Part shown: piece by piece, positions 54,899 through 64,000 of the stretch | Numbering within the stretch: the first letter of the stretch is position 1 | Layout: the number at the start of each line of letters is the position of its first letter | Source: Bacteroidetes bacterium GWF2_41_31 | Lineage (GTDB): Bacteria; Bacteroidota; Bacteroidia; Bacteroidales; F082 | Direction: 5' to 3' | Length of the DNA stretch: 64,000 nucleotides | Assembly: GCA_001769215.1 (NCBI GenBank) | Contig: MEOL01000033.1 | Coordinates: 62,001-126,000 of the forward strand | Translations under genes and position numbers: made by a program | The notes under the pieces: model-generated | Told to the model about the DNA's origin: nothing | Database searches by the model: none | What the model saw: only the letters and a program-made list of their open reading frames with translations

Positions 54899-56134
54899 TT
54901 ACGCATACCTCAATGCCTTAGAAGGTGAAATATGTGTGATGGTAAACGCCGGAATCATCAATACAAAAAAGGTAACTATCAGCACACCTATATTTAACAT
55001 CAAAAAAGCGGCCACAGATAATTCGACCGGGACATAGTCAATATAATAGGATTCGGGTGAGAGTTTGATGAAATGAAAAAAGTCCTGAAGAAAGATAAAG
55101 GCCAGTCCTGAAAGGTTGCCCCAAAACATTCCCCGGAGGATTATTCTGCCTGTTTTAATTAAGAAAATTCGTTGTATGGTTCTATTGTTCGCGCCAAGTG
55201 CTTTCAGCAGACCTACCATATTAGTCCGCTCGATGATGATGATCAGCAGCGTGGATATCAGGGTGATGGAGGCTACCAATGCAAGCAAAGTGAGAATGAC
55301 AATCACATTCATGTCCAATAAGTCGAGCCAATCGAAAATCTGAGGAAAGGCATCCAATACGGTTACAATATTCAGGTTGTATGGAATTTGTTTGTAAAGT
55401 TCCATGGAGGTTTCCCTGATGCGGTTCTGATCTGCCAGGTCCACCTCAATCATGCCTGCCTGCTCCGCTGTCCAGCCGTTTAGTTTTTGTATGTGCCTGA
55501 TATCCCCTACCAGGTAAGCATTGTCAAATTCCTCCAGGCTAGTATTGAAAAAACCCAATACAGTCAGTTTTCTTCCACGGGCCTGGGTTTCATCGTCCTG
55601 GACAAACCAAATCCGTAAATCGTCATGGATCTTCAGCTGTAATTTATTGGCCAGGGTTTGTGAAATAAGCACTTCGTTGGTACTCACCTCTCCATTCAAA
55701 TTTGGGAAGCGACCTTCTGTTAATGCTTTAATCAGAAAGGTGGAATCGTAATCACTCCCAACTCCTTTAAATATAACCCCCTGGATTTGATCTTTCGTTT
55801 TTACTACTCCTGCTTTTTTTGCTGTAAATTGTATATGCCTGATTTCCGGATTTAGTTTCAGGTTGTAAACAAATTCGCTTTTCGTATCAACTGGCTGTCC
55901 TTCAAGCGATTCGTTATTATCGAATGGCACAATTTGCAAATGTGAGGTAAAGCCGGTAACTTTGTCGCTAATGCTGTGCTTAAAGCCGACTACAATGGCC
56001 ACACTGATCAACATGAGCATAACGCCCAGGGCAATGCTCACAACAGAAATACGCACCACCGGACGGGACAAGTTGTTTGTTCCCTTTCCTGAAATGCGGT
56101 TTGCAATGAAATATGAGAAAGAGGGTGTCGCCAT
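54899..56134 (-). CDS. ABC transporter permease, LolC/LolE-type
   Basis: This 411-residue inner-membrane permease of the FtsX/LolE family probably releases lipoproteins to the LolA carrier or transports another envelope substrate. It has an N-terminal membrane segment (ISVVSIALGVMLMLISVAIVV), a large periplasmic MacB-like domain (45-260) and three C-terminal segments (VIVILTLLALVASITLISTL and two more). I moved the start from a GTG to the ATG of MATPSFS because the GTG overlaps a -7 box. The ATPase partner (LolD) is not adjacent. Confidence 0.85.
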   Translation of the reverse strand: MATPSFSYFIANRISGKGTNNLSRPVVRISVVSIALGVMLMLISVAIVVGFKHSISDKVTGFTSHLQIVPFDNNESLEGQPVDTKSEFVYNLKLNPEIRHIQFTAKKAGVVKTKDQIQGVIFKGVGSDYDSTFLIKALTEGRFPNLNGEVSTNEVLISQTLANKLQLKIHDDLRIWFVQDDETQARGRKLTVLGFFNTSLEEFDNAYLVGDIRHIQKLNGWTAEQAGMIEVDLADQNRIRETSMELYKQIPYNLNIVTVLDAFPQIFDWLDLLDMNVIVILTLLALVASITLISTLLIIIIERTNMVGLLKALGANNRTIQRIFLIKTGRIILRGMFWGNLSGLAFIFLQDFFHFIKLSPESYYIDYVPVELSVAAFLMLNIGVLIVTFFVLMIPAFTITHISPSKALRYA

Positions 56135-56142
56135 AGTGGGCA

Positions 56143-56150
56143 CAAATTTA
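56143..56150 (-). promoter_or_regulatory. -7 box of LolE-type gene (TAAATTTG)
   Basis: On the minus strand this matches TAnnTTTG and overlaps a GTG that would give three extra codons, supporting the later ATG. Confidence 0.5.
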
Positions 56151-56166
56151 ACAAAAGCAATTTTAT

Positions 56167-57366
56167 ATGAGGACTTTCGGTTGGTTGATTAGCGGTTTAT
56201 TTATTTTCATGGTTTTTCCCTTTCAGGGATGTACACAGAATTCACCACAACTGGTTGAATACGATGAAATTGTTACCGGAGCACAACAGTTGCACGCGTA
56301 TCTTCCACTGTTAAAAGGTAAACAAGTGGCGTTGGTGGCCAACCAGGCTTCCTTTATTGGAGAAACACACCTCGCGGATACGTTGTTGAGATCAGGGATC
56401 CTCCTGAAGAAGATATTTTGTCCGGAGCACGGCTTCAGAGGTACTGCTGATGCAGGAGAACTGGTTAACGACAGCATTGATCCTGTAACAGGTATTCCGC
56501 TGGTTTCACTTTACGGAGCCCACAAGAAGCCCACGCCCGAAGATCTGAAAGGAATAGATGTGGTGGTATTTGACCTGCAGGATGTCGGCGTTCGGTACTA
56601 TACCTATGTGAGCACATCGGCTTTCGTGCTGGAAGCGTGTGCTGAAAATGGCATCAGCATGGTACTTCTCGACCGTCCCAATCCAAATGGGTATCTGATT
56701 GACGGACCTGTGCTGGAAGTCCCGTATCGTTCTTTTGTAGGAATGCACACAGTCCCCATTGCCTATGGCATGACCATTGGCGAATACATTCGGATGGTGT
56801 TGGGGGAAAAGTGGATTAATCCCTCCGAAACGGCCAATCTGGTGGTGATTCCACTCAAACAATACAACCATCAACTGATAGTGAAATTGAAGGTGAAACC
56901 AAGCCCCAATCTACCTACCTGGCAATCGGTTTATCTTTATCCTTCACTGTGTCTTTTTGAGGGTACCGATGTAAGCGTGGCGCGAGGCACCTCTTTTCCA
57001 TTCGAAGCCTACGGAGCACCCTGGATGAATTTGGGGAGTTTTTCGTTTACACCGAAATCCATTCAGGGAATGAGCACCCATCCAAAATTTGAGGAGCAGG
57101 TTTGCTACGGACAAAACCTGAAAGGGGTTGCGGAAAATTACCAGCATAACCCGATAGAATTAAATCTCACCTGGCTGATCGCAGCTTACCAGGTATCTCC
57201 TGACAAGGCAACCTTTTTTAATAACTATTTTGATAAACTGGCAGGATCAGATCAACTTCGGATGGATATCATTGCCGGAAAGGATGAAAAACAGATCAGG
57301 GAAAGCTGGAAAAGTAATTTGGATAATTTTAAGGTAATTAGAGAAAAGTACTTGTTATATCCTTAG
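56167..57366 (+). CDS. DUF1343/NamZ-family exo-beta-N-acetylmuramidase, lipoprotein
   Basis: The N-terminus (GWLISGLFIFMVFPFQGC) ends in a lipobox-like Cys, so the protein is probably a lipoprotein in the outer membrane or periplasm. The body matches NamZ (formerly DUF1343): VALVANQASFIG, FCPEHGFRGTADAGE, DVVVFDLQDVGVRYYTYVST, DRPNPNG and ACQ-like FEGTDVSVARGTSFPFE. NamZ removes N-acetylmuramic acid from peptidoglycan fragments and supports recycling. The 399-residue length is normal. It diverges from the LolE-type gene and converges with the beta-barrel gene. Confidence 0.9.
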   Translation: MRTFGWLISGLFIFMVFPFQGCTQNSPQLVEYDEIVTGAQQLHAYLPLLKGKQVALVANQASFIGETHLADTLLRSGILLKKIFCPEHGFRGTADAGELVNDSIDPVTGIPLVSLYGAHKKPTPEDLKGIDVVVFDLQDVGVRYYTYVSTSAFVLEACAENGISMVLLDRPNPNGYLIDGPVLEVPYRSFVGMHTVPIAYGMTIGEYIRMVLGEKWINPSETANLVVIPLKQYNHQLIVKLKVKPSPNLPTWQSVYLYPSLCLFEGTDVSVARGTSFPFEAYGAPWMNLGSFSFTPKSIQGMSTHPKFEEQVCYGQNLKGVAENYQHNPIELNLTWLIAAYQVSPDKATFFNNYFDKLAGSDQLRMDIIAGKDEKQIRESWKSNLDNFKVIREKYLLYP

Positions 57367-57383
57367 GTACTGCAATCTATAAA

Positions 57384-58088
57384 TTAAAATTCAATAACCA
57401 ATCCCACCAACACCTGGATAAACCTCACTTTTCTTTCATCGATGCGAACACCTGTCGGAGTACTAAAAGGAAAGGACATTTGCCTGCTGATGTATTCCCC
57501 ATCAAGTTTACAACCCAGACCTCTTTTGAACATATATTTCATTCCCAGACCAGGGATTACAATAAACCCATCATCCCGTGAGGAAGTAATTTCATAGGTA
57601 AGTGGGCCTACAAAGTAGAACTGTGCACGATAAACCTGATAAGGCGTATTAGATCTCATATAACCTGCAAGCAGCTTTCCTGTGACGGTCAATCCCTCCA
57701 GAATCGGATATCTCCCATAAACGCCACCCATAATGGTGGTGGTCTGAAAAGACTCGGATCTGATGGTCAGGTTTTCCAAAGAGGGTTCAGCCTCCATTTT
57801 TTGCTGAGTCAGTGTAGTTAAATCAATGGGATTATTATTGATATTCGCCTCTATACCAACTCCAAAATTTGGGAGAAAAAACCAGGTTGCTTCACCACCA
57901 TAACTGATGCCAGGACGGGCAAAACAATCTTCATCTAAAGTCGTTCCGGCAAATTGCCCCAAAGGCATTGAAATTCCTGATTGTAAACACACAAACAGGT
58001 CATTTTGTGCTTGAAGTCCCGAATTTAATATTCCAAAAAAAGCGATACTTATCAGGGTAACAATTCGAATGACGATCCTCATATTCAT
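57384..58088 (-). CDS. Outer-membrane beta-barrel protein
   Basis: This 234-residue protein has a signal peptide (IVTLISIAFFGILNSGLQAQ) and alternating aromatic strands such as GISYGGEATWFFLPNFGVG, ending with VGLVIEF. A terminal Phe is the usual signal for outer-membrane assembly. It resembles the generic outer-membrane beta-barrel (OmpA-like barrel) family of Bacteroidota. No ligand can be assigned. Confidence 0.75.
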   Translation of the reverse strand: MNMRIVIRIVTLISIAFFGILNSGLQAQNDLFVCLQSGISMPLGQFAGTTLDEDCFARPGISYGGEATWFFLPNFGVGIEANINNNPIDLTTLTQQKMEAEPSLENLTIRSESFQTTTIMGGVYGRYPILEGLTVTGKLLAGYMRSNTPYQVYRAQFYFVGPLTYEITSSRDDGFIVIPGLGMKYMFKRGLGCKLDGEYISRQMSFPFSTPTGVRIDERKVRFIQVLVGLVIEF

Positions 58089-58313
58089 TTTGTTTTTTAA
58101 GCTGGTAAATCTATGATTTATTACTGAACTACCCTTGAATCAAACCTGACAATTCACACAAATTATTAACATGAATGACAATAACCAATTCTTTTGATGA
58201 TACAATATCAACAATCAGGTTTTTGTTTATGCAACTCTTGTACAAATATCTTGGTCATCAATGCTTGAATCAGATATATCTTTATTTTTACCAGGAATTA
58301 ACATATCACACCA

Positions 58314-61300
58314 ATGAAGTATTTTACACGATTTTTCGCTTTGTTCTTTGTCATCCTGTTGGTAGAAGTTGCCACTTCTCAACCATGGACAAATTTGCTT
58401 CCACAAGAAAAGGCAGACAAAAAGGAGCTTAGTTTTTATGATTATCAAAAGGCTTTTTATGAATATTGGGAGCCATTTCATGTGGATAAAGGCTATTATC
58501 TCAACCGCGACGGGGAGAAAACAAAAGCACCCGGCTGGAAACAGTTTAAACGCTGGGAACATTATTGGGAAACACGAGTTGACAAACAAACCGGTGAATT
58601 TCCTACTACATCCACCAGGGAAATTTATCAAACAGCCAAGGCTTCTTTATCCCCGAACCGCAGCCTTTCGGGTGATTGGTCAGCCTTGGGTCCCGATATT
58701 ACGGGAGGTGGTTATGCTGGATTGGGCAGAATCAACTGCATTGCATTTCATCCAACCAACGACAACATGATCTATGTAGGTGCAGCTTCAGGAGGTATTT
58801 GGAAAACGAGCAATGGCGGGACGAGTTGGACTCCCCTTGGTGATGATAACGCGGCCCTGGGTGTAAGTGATATTCTGGTTATTATGAATGGCAGCAGTGA
58901 AACCATTTATTTGGCCACCGGCGATAAGGACCACTCAGATACCTATTCCATTGGCGTGCTGAAATCAATTGACGGTGGTGCAACATGGCAAACCACCGGT
59001 TTGAACTGGACTGCCAATCAGCAGCGACTGATTTACAAAATGCTGATGGACCCGGTAAATCAGAATATTTTATATGCAGCCACTTCCAATGGTTTCTACA
59101 AAACCGTCAATGCAGGAACCACCTGGACGCAACTGATCAATTCGAGTTACGTGGATGTGGAATTCGACCCATCCAACAACAGCATTCTGTATTCAAGCGA
59201 CACCGATGGAAAAGTTTATAAGAGTATTAATAGTGGACAGAACTGGACAATTGTAAATAGTGTAGCCGGGGGGAAACGAACCGAACTAGCTGTTACATCC
59301 GACAACCCCGCGATAGTTTATGCTTTGGTTTCCAATGCTGGAAGCGGGTTAAAAGGAATTTACAAATCCACCGATTTTGGAAACTCTTTCACCTTGACTT
59401 TCAATTCATTTAACCTGATGGGATGGGATTGTGATGGCAGTGATTCAGGAGGACAAGCCTGGTACGACCTGTGCATTGCTGCCGACCCTAATGATGAAAA
59501 CACGCTCTTTGCCGGTGGCGTTAACACCTGGAAATCAATAGATGGTGGTTTTACCTGGAACATCAGCACCCATTGGTCGAGTTCGTGCAGTGGAAACGCG
59601 ACCACAGTCCATGCGGATAAGCACACATTGGTTTATCGCCATAATACCTCCGTTTTATTTGAAGGAAATGATGGCGGTATCTATAAAACCGATGACAGTG
59701 GAAGTTCATGGGACCATATTGGAAACACACTGGAAATTAGCCAGATGTATCGCATTTCGTGTGCTCAAACCAACAATACGGATGTGATGACCGGGTTACA
59801 GGATAACGGATCGAAAATGCTTGCCAGTAATGGGTGGACAGATGTTTATGGAGGTGATGGCATGGAATGTATCATCGATTTTACCGATGACAATACACAA
59901 TATGCTTCTTTGTACTTTGGCAGCGTATTTCGCACCATCAACAAGTGGAATTCCTCATATTACATTACCGGTGGGGTATCGGGGAACGCTGCCTGGGTAA
60001 CGCCTTACACACTTGATCCAAACGACCATCTGACCCTGTATATCGGATTTCAGGATGTTTGGGAATCCACCAACCAGGGTGCCAATTGGACACAAATCAG
60101 CAGTTGGGGAGGAAACACATTGCAATCGCTTGCCGTAGCCCCTTCAAATTCGAATTTCATCTATGCTGCCACATACGAAACGATTTATGGTACTACCAAT
60201 GGTGGAGGAAGCTGGAGCGACATTACGGGTTCGTTGCCGGTAGGAACAGCCAGCATCACTTACATTTGGGTAAAAAACGACGATCCATCTACACTCTGGG
60301 TCACCATGAGTGGTTTTAATGCACTGGGCGTTTTTCAGAGTACTGATGGAGGCAGCACCTGGTCAGATATTTCAACCGGCTTACCAGAAATCCCTATCAA
60401 CAGCATCATTCAAAATAAACAGAATACCACCGAAACGGAATTGTATGCAGCAACAGATGTTGGTGTTTACCTAAAAGTGGGGTCTGCAAACTGGGTTCCG
60501 TTTTTTGACGGACTACCCAATGTGGTAGTGAATGAATTGGATATATTTTATGATGATTCCAATCCTCAAAACAGCCTGCTCAGGGCCGGAACATTTGGCC
60601 GCGGATTGTGGGAATCGGATTTGTATTCAGGCTCTCCGGCAGGTCCTGTGGCCGATTTTGAGGGGTCGCCCATGACAGGAACTGAACCACTGGAAGTTAC
60701 TTTTGCCGACCTTTCCGTTGGAACAATCGACACCTGGGATTGGGATTTTGGAGACGGCGAACAGTCATCGAATCAGAATCCGTTACATACTTATACTTCT
60801 TATGGAGTTTACACCGTCTCCCTGACGGTAAGTGGTTCAAATGGTAATGACACAGAGACCAAAACAGACTACATTGAAGTTACTGCCCTGCCCCCTGTTG
60901 CTGACTTTGAAGCAAATCCGACAACCGGAAATGCTCCTTTGTTGGTGTCGTTTACCAGTTTGTCCACCGGTATCATCGATAGTTGGGTTTGGGATTTGGG
61001 TAACGGAAGTGGAGCCTCGGGTGAAAATATCTTTTACACTTATGAAACACCTGGTTATTATACCATTACACTCACTGTAACAGGTCCCGGTGGGTCAGAC
61101 GTGATGACCAAAACCGATTATATCGAAGTATTTCCGACAAGTCCTCCTGTTGTCGATTTTTCGGCCACGCCAACTTTCGGAGAAGCACCCCTTCAGGTTA
61201 CCTTCACCAACCTGACTACCGGCGAAGTGGATCAATACGATTGGAGTTTTGGCGACGGTGGCGCTTCACAGAATGAAAATCCGATTCATGAGTATGTGGC

Positions 61301-61643
61301 CGTGGGCAATTATACGGTAGCGCTTACCGCCACAGGACCCGGTGGAACGGTTACAGAAACCAAAGTGGACTATATTTTGATTCCTGTGGGTATAGACAAT
61401 GAAACAACAGGAGCTTACATTGTGTATCCAAATCCGGTAACCAATACCCTTCAAATACAATTTCCTAACAAGCAGAAACGTGTTTTAATCCTCACCAATG
61501 TGACAGGAAATCAGTTGTTTGAAACGACTTCGGAAGATATAGAAAGTCATTTGGACATGTCAAAATACAAATCTGGAATCTATTGGCTTACCATTCGCGA
61601 AAAGGACGAAGTGGTTGCCAGGGTAAAGGTGATCAGAAAATAG
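58314..61643 (+). CDS. Large T9SS-exported protein: BNR/sortilin-type repeats plus three PKD domains
   Basis: This is a 1109-residue secreted protein. After a signal peptide, residues about 120-770 form a beta-propeller region rich in BNR/sortilin-type motifs (GGIWKTSNGGTSWTPLG, SIDGGATWQT, STDGGSTWSDI). Three PKD domains follow at about 778-855, 860-940 and 944-1030, each with a WDFGDG-like core (the second reads WDLGNG). A C-terminal type IX sorting domain from about 1036 (YIVYPNPVTNTLQIQF, SHLDMSKYKSGIYWLTI) ends the protein. Such proteins are surface adhesins or polymer-binding proteins; no catalytic motif is obvious. A terminator follows. Confidence 0.88.
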   Translation: MKYFTRFFALFFVILLVEVATSQPWTNLLPQEKADKKELSFYDYQKAFYEYWEPFHVDKGYYLNRDGEKTKAPGWKQFKRWEHYWETRVDKQTGEFPTTSTREIYQTAKASLSPNRSLSGDWSALGPDITGGGYAGLGRINCIAFHPTNDNMIYVGAASGGIWKTSNGGTSWTPLGDDNAALGVSDILVIMNGSSETIYLATGDKDHSDTYSIGVLKSIDGGATWQTTGLNWTANQQRLIYKMLMDPVNQNILYAATSNGFYKTVNAGTTWTQLINSSYVDVEFDPSNNSILYSSDTDGKVYKSINSGQNWTIVNSVAGGKRTELAVTSDNPAIVYALVSNAGSGLKGIYKSTDFGNSFTLTFNSFNLMGWDCDGSDSGGQAWYDLCIAADPNDENTLFAGGVNTWKSIDGGFTWNISTHWSSSCSGNATTVHADKHTLVYRHNTSVLFEGNDGGIYKTDDSGSSWDHIGNTLEISQMYRISCAQTNNTDVMTGLQDNGSKMLASNGWTDVYGGDGMECIIDFTDDNTQYASLYFGSVFRTINKWNSSYYITGGVSGNAAWVTPYTLDPNDHLTLYIGFQDVWESTNQGANWTQISSWGGNTLQSLAVAPSNSNFIYAATYETIYGTTNGGGSWSDITGSLPVGTASITYIWVKNDDPSTLWVTMSGFNALGVFQSTDGGSTWSDISTGLPEIPINSIIQNKQNTTETELYAATDVGVYLKVGSANWVPFFDGLPNVVVNELDIFYDDSNPQNSLLRAGTFGRGLWESDLYSGSPAGPVADFEGSPMTGTEPLEVTFADLSVGTIDTWDWDFGDGEQSSNQNPLHTYTSYGVYTVSLTVSGSNGNDTETKTDYIEVTALPPVADFEANPTTGNAPLLVSFTSLSTGIIDSWVWDLGNGSGASGENIFYTYETPGYYTITLTVTGPGGSDVMTKTDYIEVFPTSPPVVDFSATPTFGEAPLQVTFTNLTTGEVDQYDWSFGDGGASQNENPIHEYVAVGNYTVALTATGPGGTVTETKVDYILIPVGIDNETTGAYIVYPNPVTNTLQIQFPNKQKRVLILTNVTGNQLFETTSEDIESHLDMSKYKSGIYWLTIREKDEVVARVKVIRK

Positions 61644-61665
61644 CCATCAAGTGGCCAAATACAAC

Positions 61666-61698
61666 AAACGCTGTCGTTAGACGGCGTTTTTTGTTTTT
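61666..61698 (+). terminator. Terminator of the PKD protein gene
   Basis: AAACGCTGTC pairs with GACGGCGTTT (one G-T) around GTTA, followed by a T-rich tract. Confidence 0.85.
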
Positions 61699-61730
61699 GC
61701 AATGATTCGTAGCAATAATAAATCCACTGT

Positions 61731-64000
61731 TTACCTTTCGGAAATGATAAAATTCACCGAAGCGGTTGCTCCACTGGCATCTACTACAGTCATGGTGTGG
61801 TTTCCGGGTTTTGGCACAACTGATAGTTGATGGATGCTTTTGGTTACACCCACAAATTCATTGTCAAGGTGCCAGAAAACCTCACTCTCAGGCTCCCGGT
61901 GACTAATCTGCAATACCAGTTGTAGACGTGTTCCGTCACCGTCACGGGGAAGCAAAATGGAAGCACCCGGAATGGGATAAATAAATTTCATGAGGTCGGT
62001 TTCAGATTCAGGACTGCATCCGGTTTTCCATGGTGGCAGGCCACGATACAGTGGATGTCCTTTTTTGTAATACCACTCCTGAATGGGCGGCAAAACAAAA
62101 CAGTCGTAGGGCACCATCTCCCCGATGGTGGCGCAGACAAGGCTTAACCTGACAGAATGCAGGCTGTCGGTAAAAATCCGCTGATGATATGGGCAAACAC
62201 TGCTTTCCAGTCCCTTTTCATATATCTGGATGGTGTCGGTATCAGGACAATAAAGTCCGGAACGGTGGCCACTTTGTTTGCAAACAGCTACGGAAACCAA
62301 CTCATCGTAAGGCGGATAAAACTTGTTTGGGGTCTCAAGTTGTTGAAAAACCTCGAACATAAGCGGAGCGGCACTGGCTGTTCCGGTCAGGCCCGTTCTT
62401 CCTTCACCATCTGCATTTCCCACCCACACACCAACAACATAATCGGCTGTAGTTCCAATGGCCCAGGCATCGCGAAAACCAAAGCTGGTGCCTGTTTTCC
62501 AGGCGATATTCTGTGAAGAGGCGAATTGCTCCCACCCTGCTTCCGACCCGGGCCTGTTGACTTGTTCCAGCGATTGGTAGGTTAACCAGATGGAAGCCGC
62601 ATGCAATGGCACCTCTTCGGATAACTGCGCTTTTTGAACAGGTGCTGCTTCATCCAGGAACAAAAGAGGTTTGTCATACTCCTTGCCGGTATATTTTCCA
62701 TATAAATGATCGTAATTTAAAACAGTTCGTGCCATGCCTGCATACATGCCGGTGAGTTCCCACAAGGAGGCCTCTCCCCCACCCAAAATCATGGAAAGGC
62801 CATAGTAATCAGCAGGTTTGTCAAAAGAAGTTATTCCGGTCTTCTTTAGGAGCCGCAAGAAATTTCCTTCTCCAAAATCGCGCAACATGAAAATAGCCGG
62901 TACATTCAGCGAACGCGACAAAGCCTCAGATGCCGCCACCGAACCCGCATAGTGGTCGTCGAAGTTGGTTGGATGGTAGTTGTTGTAATAGCTCGGAATG
63001 TCTGCTACCAGGGTATTGGGCAGTAGAATTCCGGCTTCCTGCATCCCGGCATACAACAGCGGTTTCAGAATACTTCCGGTACTCCTATTGGCCCGGATAA
63101 CATCAACCGAGTTCTGGTGATCTCTATCTTCTGATTCACCTGTATTCCCCACATAGGCCACCACATGGTTATCAGGGACAGATACCACCAACACGGCAGC
63201 ATTGTGTATGTTGTTGCCGGATAATTGCTGGTGGTGCTCTTCCACCAGTCGGTTTACCTGCTCCTGGAGCCTGAAGTTGACATGGGTAGTCAGCCGTTGA
63301 CCGCGAAAATTATTTAAACAATAGTCAACCAGATGAGGTGCAACATTTGGCAAGGGATAGGGTTTGTCGGGCAGAGGTTCCAATTTGGAAGCAACCATCG
63401 TCAGGCTATCCACAATTCCTTCCTGGTGCATTGTCTCCAATAGGTGGTTTCTTTTTGCCAAAAGATGGGGACGGTTCTTTCCCGGATTGATCAAAGAGGG
63501 TGCATTGGGCAATACGGCCAATGTGGCCGCTTCGGCCCAGCTTAACGACGTAGCCGGATGACCAAAATATCGCCACGCTGCGGCCTCCACTCCTACTATA
63601 TTTCCTCCCATGGGAGCATGATCGGTAAAATACTGAAGGATTTCCTCCTTGGAAGCGTTTAATTCCAAAGCCACGGCTTGCGTAACTTCGGTAATCTTCT
63701 CAGGCAAGGTCCTCGATTTTCCCTTTCTTGACAAACGAATTACCTGTTGACTTAAGGTGCTTCCCCCACGTACTACTTTTCCTGCTTTGAGATTGGCCAC
63801 CAGCGCATGATAAATGGAAACCGGATTAAACCCGGGGTGTTCATAAAAATGACGGTCTTCAAACAGCAAAACAGCCTGTTTAAATTTGGCCGGGATGGTG
63901 TCGCCCGCCGGGAATCGCCACTGACCATCCAAAGCAATCCGGGCACCCAGCAACCTGTTTTTTTTGCTGTAAACCACCGTAGCATACGGATCGTTAAAGA
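61731..64000 (-). CDS. pbpC: Penicillin-binding protein 1C (5' end outside the window)
   Basis: This bifunctional peptidoglycan synthase shows the glycosyltransferase 51 motifs EDRHFYEHPGFNP and GGSTLSQQVIRL, then the transpeptidase motifs STGSILKP (SxxK), a candidate SxN and KTGTSFGFRDAWA, and a C-terminal BiPBP_C domain of about 90 residues. It continues upstream beyond the window edge in the same frame (FNDPYATVVYSKK reads through), so the GTG near the edge is not the start and the signal anchor is missing. More than 750 residues are visible. PBP1C-type proteins usually pair with an alpha-2-macroglobulin gene, not visible here. Confidence 0.93.
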   Translation of the reverse strand, partial: FNDPYATVVYSKKNRLLGARIALDGQWRFPAGDTIPAKFKQAVLLFEDRHFYEHPGFNPVSIYHALVANLKAGKVVRGGSTLSQQVIRLSRKGKSRTLPEKITEVTQAVALELNASKEEILQYFTDHAPMGGNIVGVEAAAWRYFGHPATSLSWAEAATLAVLPNAPSLINPGKNRPHLLAKRNHLLETMHQEGIVDSLTMVASKLEPLPDKPYPLPNVAPHLVDYCLNNFRGQRLTTHVNFRLQEQVNRLVEEHHQQLSGNNIHNAAVLVVSVPDNHVVAYVGNTGESEDRDHQNSVDVIRANRSTGSILKPLLYAGMQEAGILLPNTLVADIPSYYNNYHPTNFDDHYAGSVAASEALSRSLNVPAIFMLRDFGEGNFLRLLKKTGITSFDKPADYYGLSMILGGGEASLWELTGMYAGMARTVLNYDHLYGKYTGKEYDKPLLFLDEAAPVQKAQLSEEVPLHAASIWLTYQSLEQVNRPGSEAGWEQFASSQNIAWKTGTSFGFRDAWAIGTTADYVVGVWVGNADGEGRTGLTGTASAAPLMFEVFQQLETPNKFYPPYDELVSVAVCKQSGHRSGLYCPDTDTIQIYEKGLESSVCPYHQRIFTDSLHSVRLSLVCATIGEMVPYDCFVLPPIQEWYYKKGHPLYRGLPPWKTGCSPESETDLMKFIYPIPGASILLPRDGDGTRLQLVLQISHREPESEVFWHLDNEFVGVTKSIHQLSVVPKPGNHTMTVVDASGATASVNFIISER

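Noticed and set aside
1-64000. CRISPR arrays, rRNA genes, prophage structural genes and restriction systems
   Set aside because: None seen: no regularly spaced repeat array of CRISPR type, no rRNA sequence and no capsid, tail or methyltransferase-endonuclease pair. The 16-mer array has only four copies and mixed orientation.

Overview
The window looks like chromosomal DNA of a free-living member of the Bacteroidota. The evidence is indirect but consistent: many candidate promoters carry the Bacteroidota -7 box TAnnTTTG; genes lack clear Shine-Dalgarno sequences; two secreted proteins end in type IX secretion (T9SS) sorting domains; there is a TonB-dependent receptor with an N-terminal carboxypeptidase-regulatory domain; and a BT4734/BF3469-type (VirE_N) replication gene is present. 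I infer a Bacteroidales/Marinilabiliales-like relative but cannot name a genus.

Layout. Bases 1-3750 are the right end of an integrated genetic element: the tail of an excisionase-like protein, a RecA-fold ATPase, a dense cluster of TGATAC repeats (candidate iterons/origin), a BT4734-type primase-like gene, and four small unknown genes. It abuts the 3' end of a tRNA-Arg(CCG) gene, a classic integration target. Bases 3900-19700 are host genes: an exported unknown protein, a haem-type TonB receptor with a small partner, an exported Mn-type superoxide dismutase, typA, an RluA-type pseudouridine synthase, a SpoU methyltransferase, trkH, a secreted EEP hydrolase, a fused aconitase-family hydratase, a lone receiver protein, and the trmN6-rimM pair. 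Bases 19700-20595 are a non-coding stretch with two unexplained repeat structures: four regularly spaced copies of a 16-nt palindrome, and a 185-bp nested inverted-repeat (MITE-like) unit.

Bases 20596-29986 hold a seven-gene operon encoding a complete reductive pyrimidine catabolic route: NCS1 permease, NAD-dependent dihydropyrimidine dehydrogenase (PreT/PreA), dihydropyrimidinase, beta-ureidopropionase, a beta-alanine-type aminotransferase and a CoA-acylating semialdehyde dehydrogenase. Uracil would end as acetyl-CoA and thymine as propionyl-CoA.

Bases 30000-49300 contain uup (ABC-F), a full-length DEAD-box-like protein that has lost its catalytic motifs, a TPR protein, gyrA, clpC, two acyl-CoA dehydrogenases, an ECF sigma factor, a cell-envelope cluster (lipoprotein, two L,D-transpeptidases, a membrane protein), and xerD. 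Bases 49300-64000 contain an SDR oxidoreductase, an operon of aminotransferase, T9SS-exported deiminase homologue with substituted catalytic residues, and aat, then a nucleoside deaminase, a LolE-like permease, a NamZ-type muramidase, an outer-membrane beta-barrel protein, a 1109-residue T9SS-exported PKD protein, and a penicillin-binding protein 1C cut by the window end.

The most unusual items are the TGATAC cluster, the two apparent pseudoenzymes (helicase-like and deiminase-like), and the repeat structures before the pyrimidine operon.
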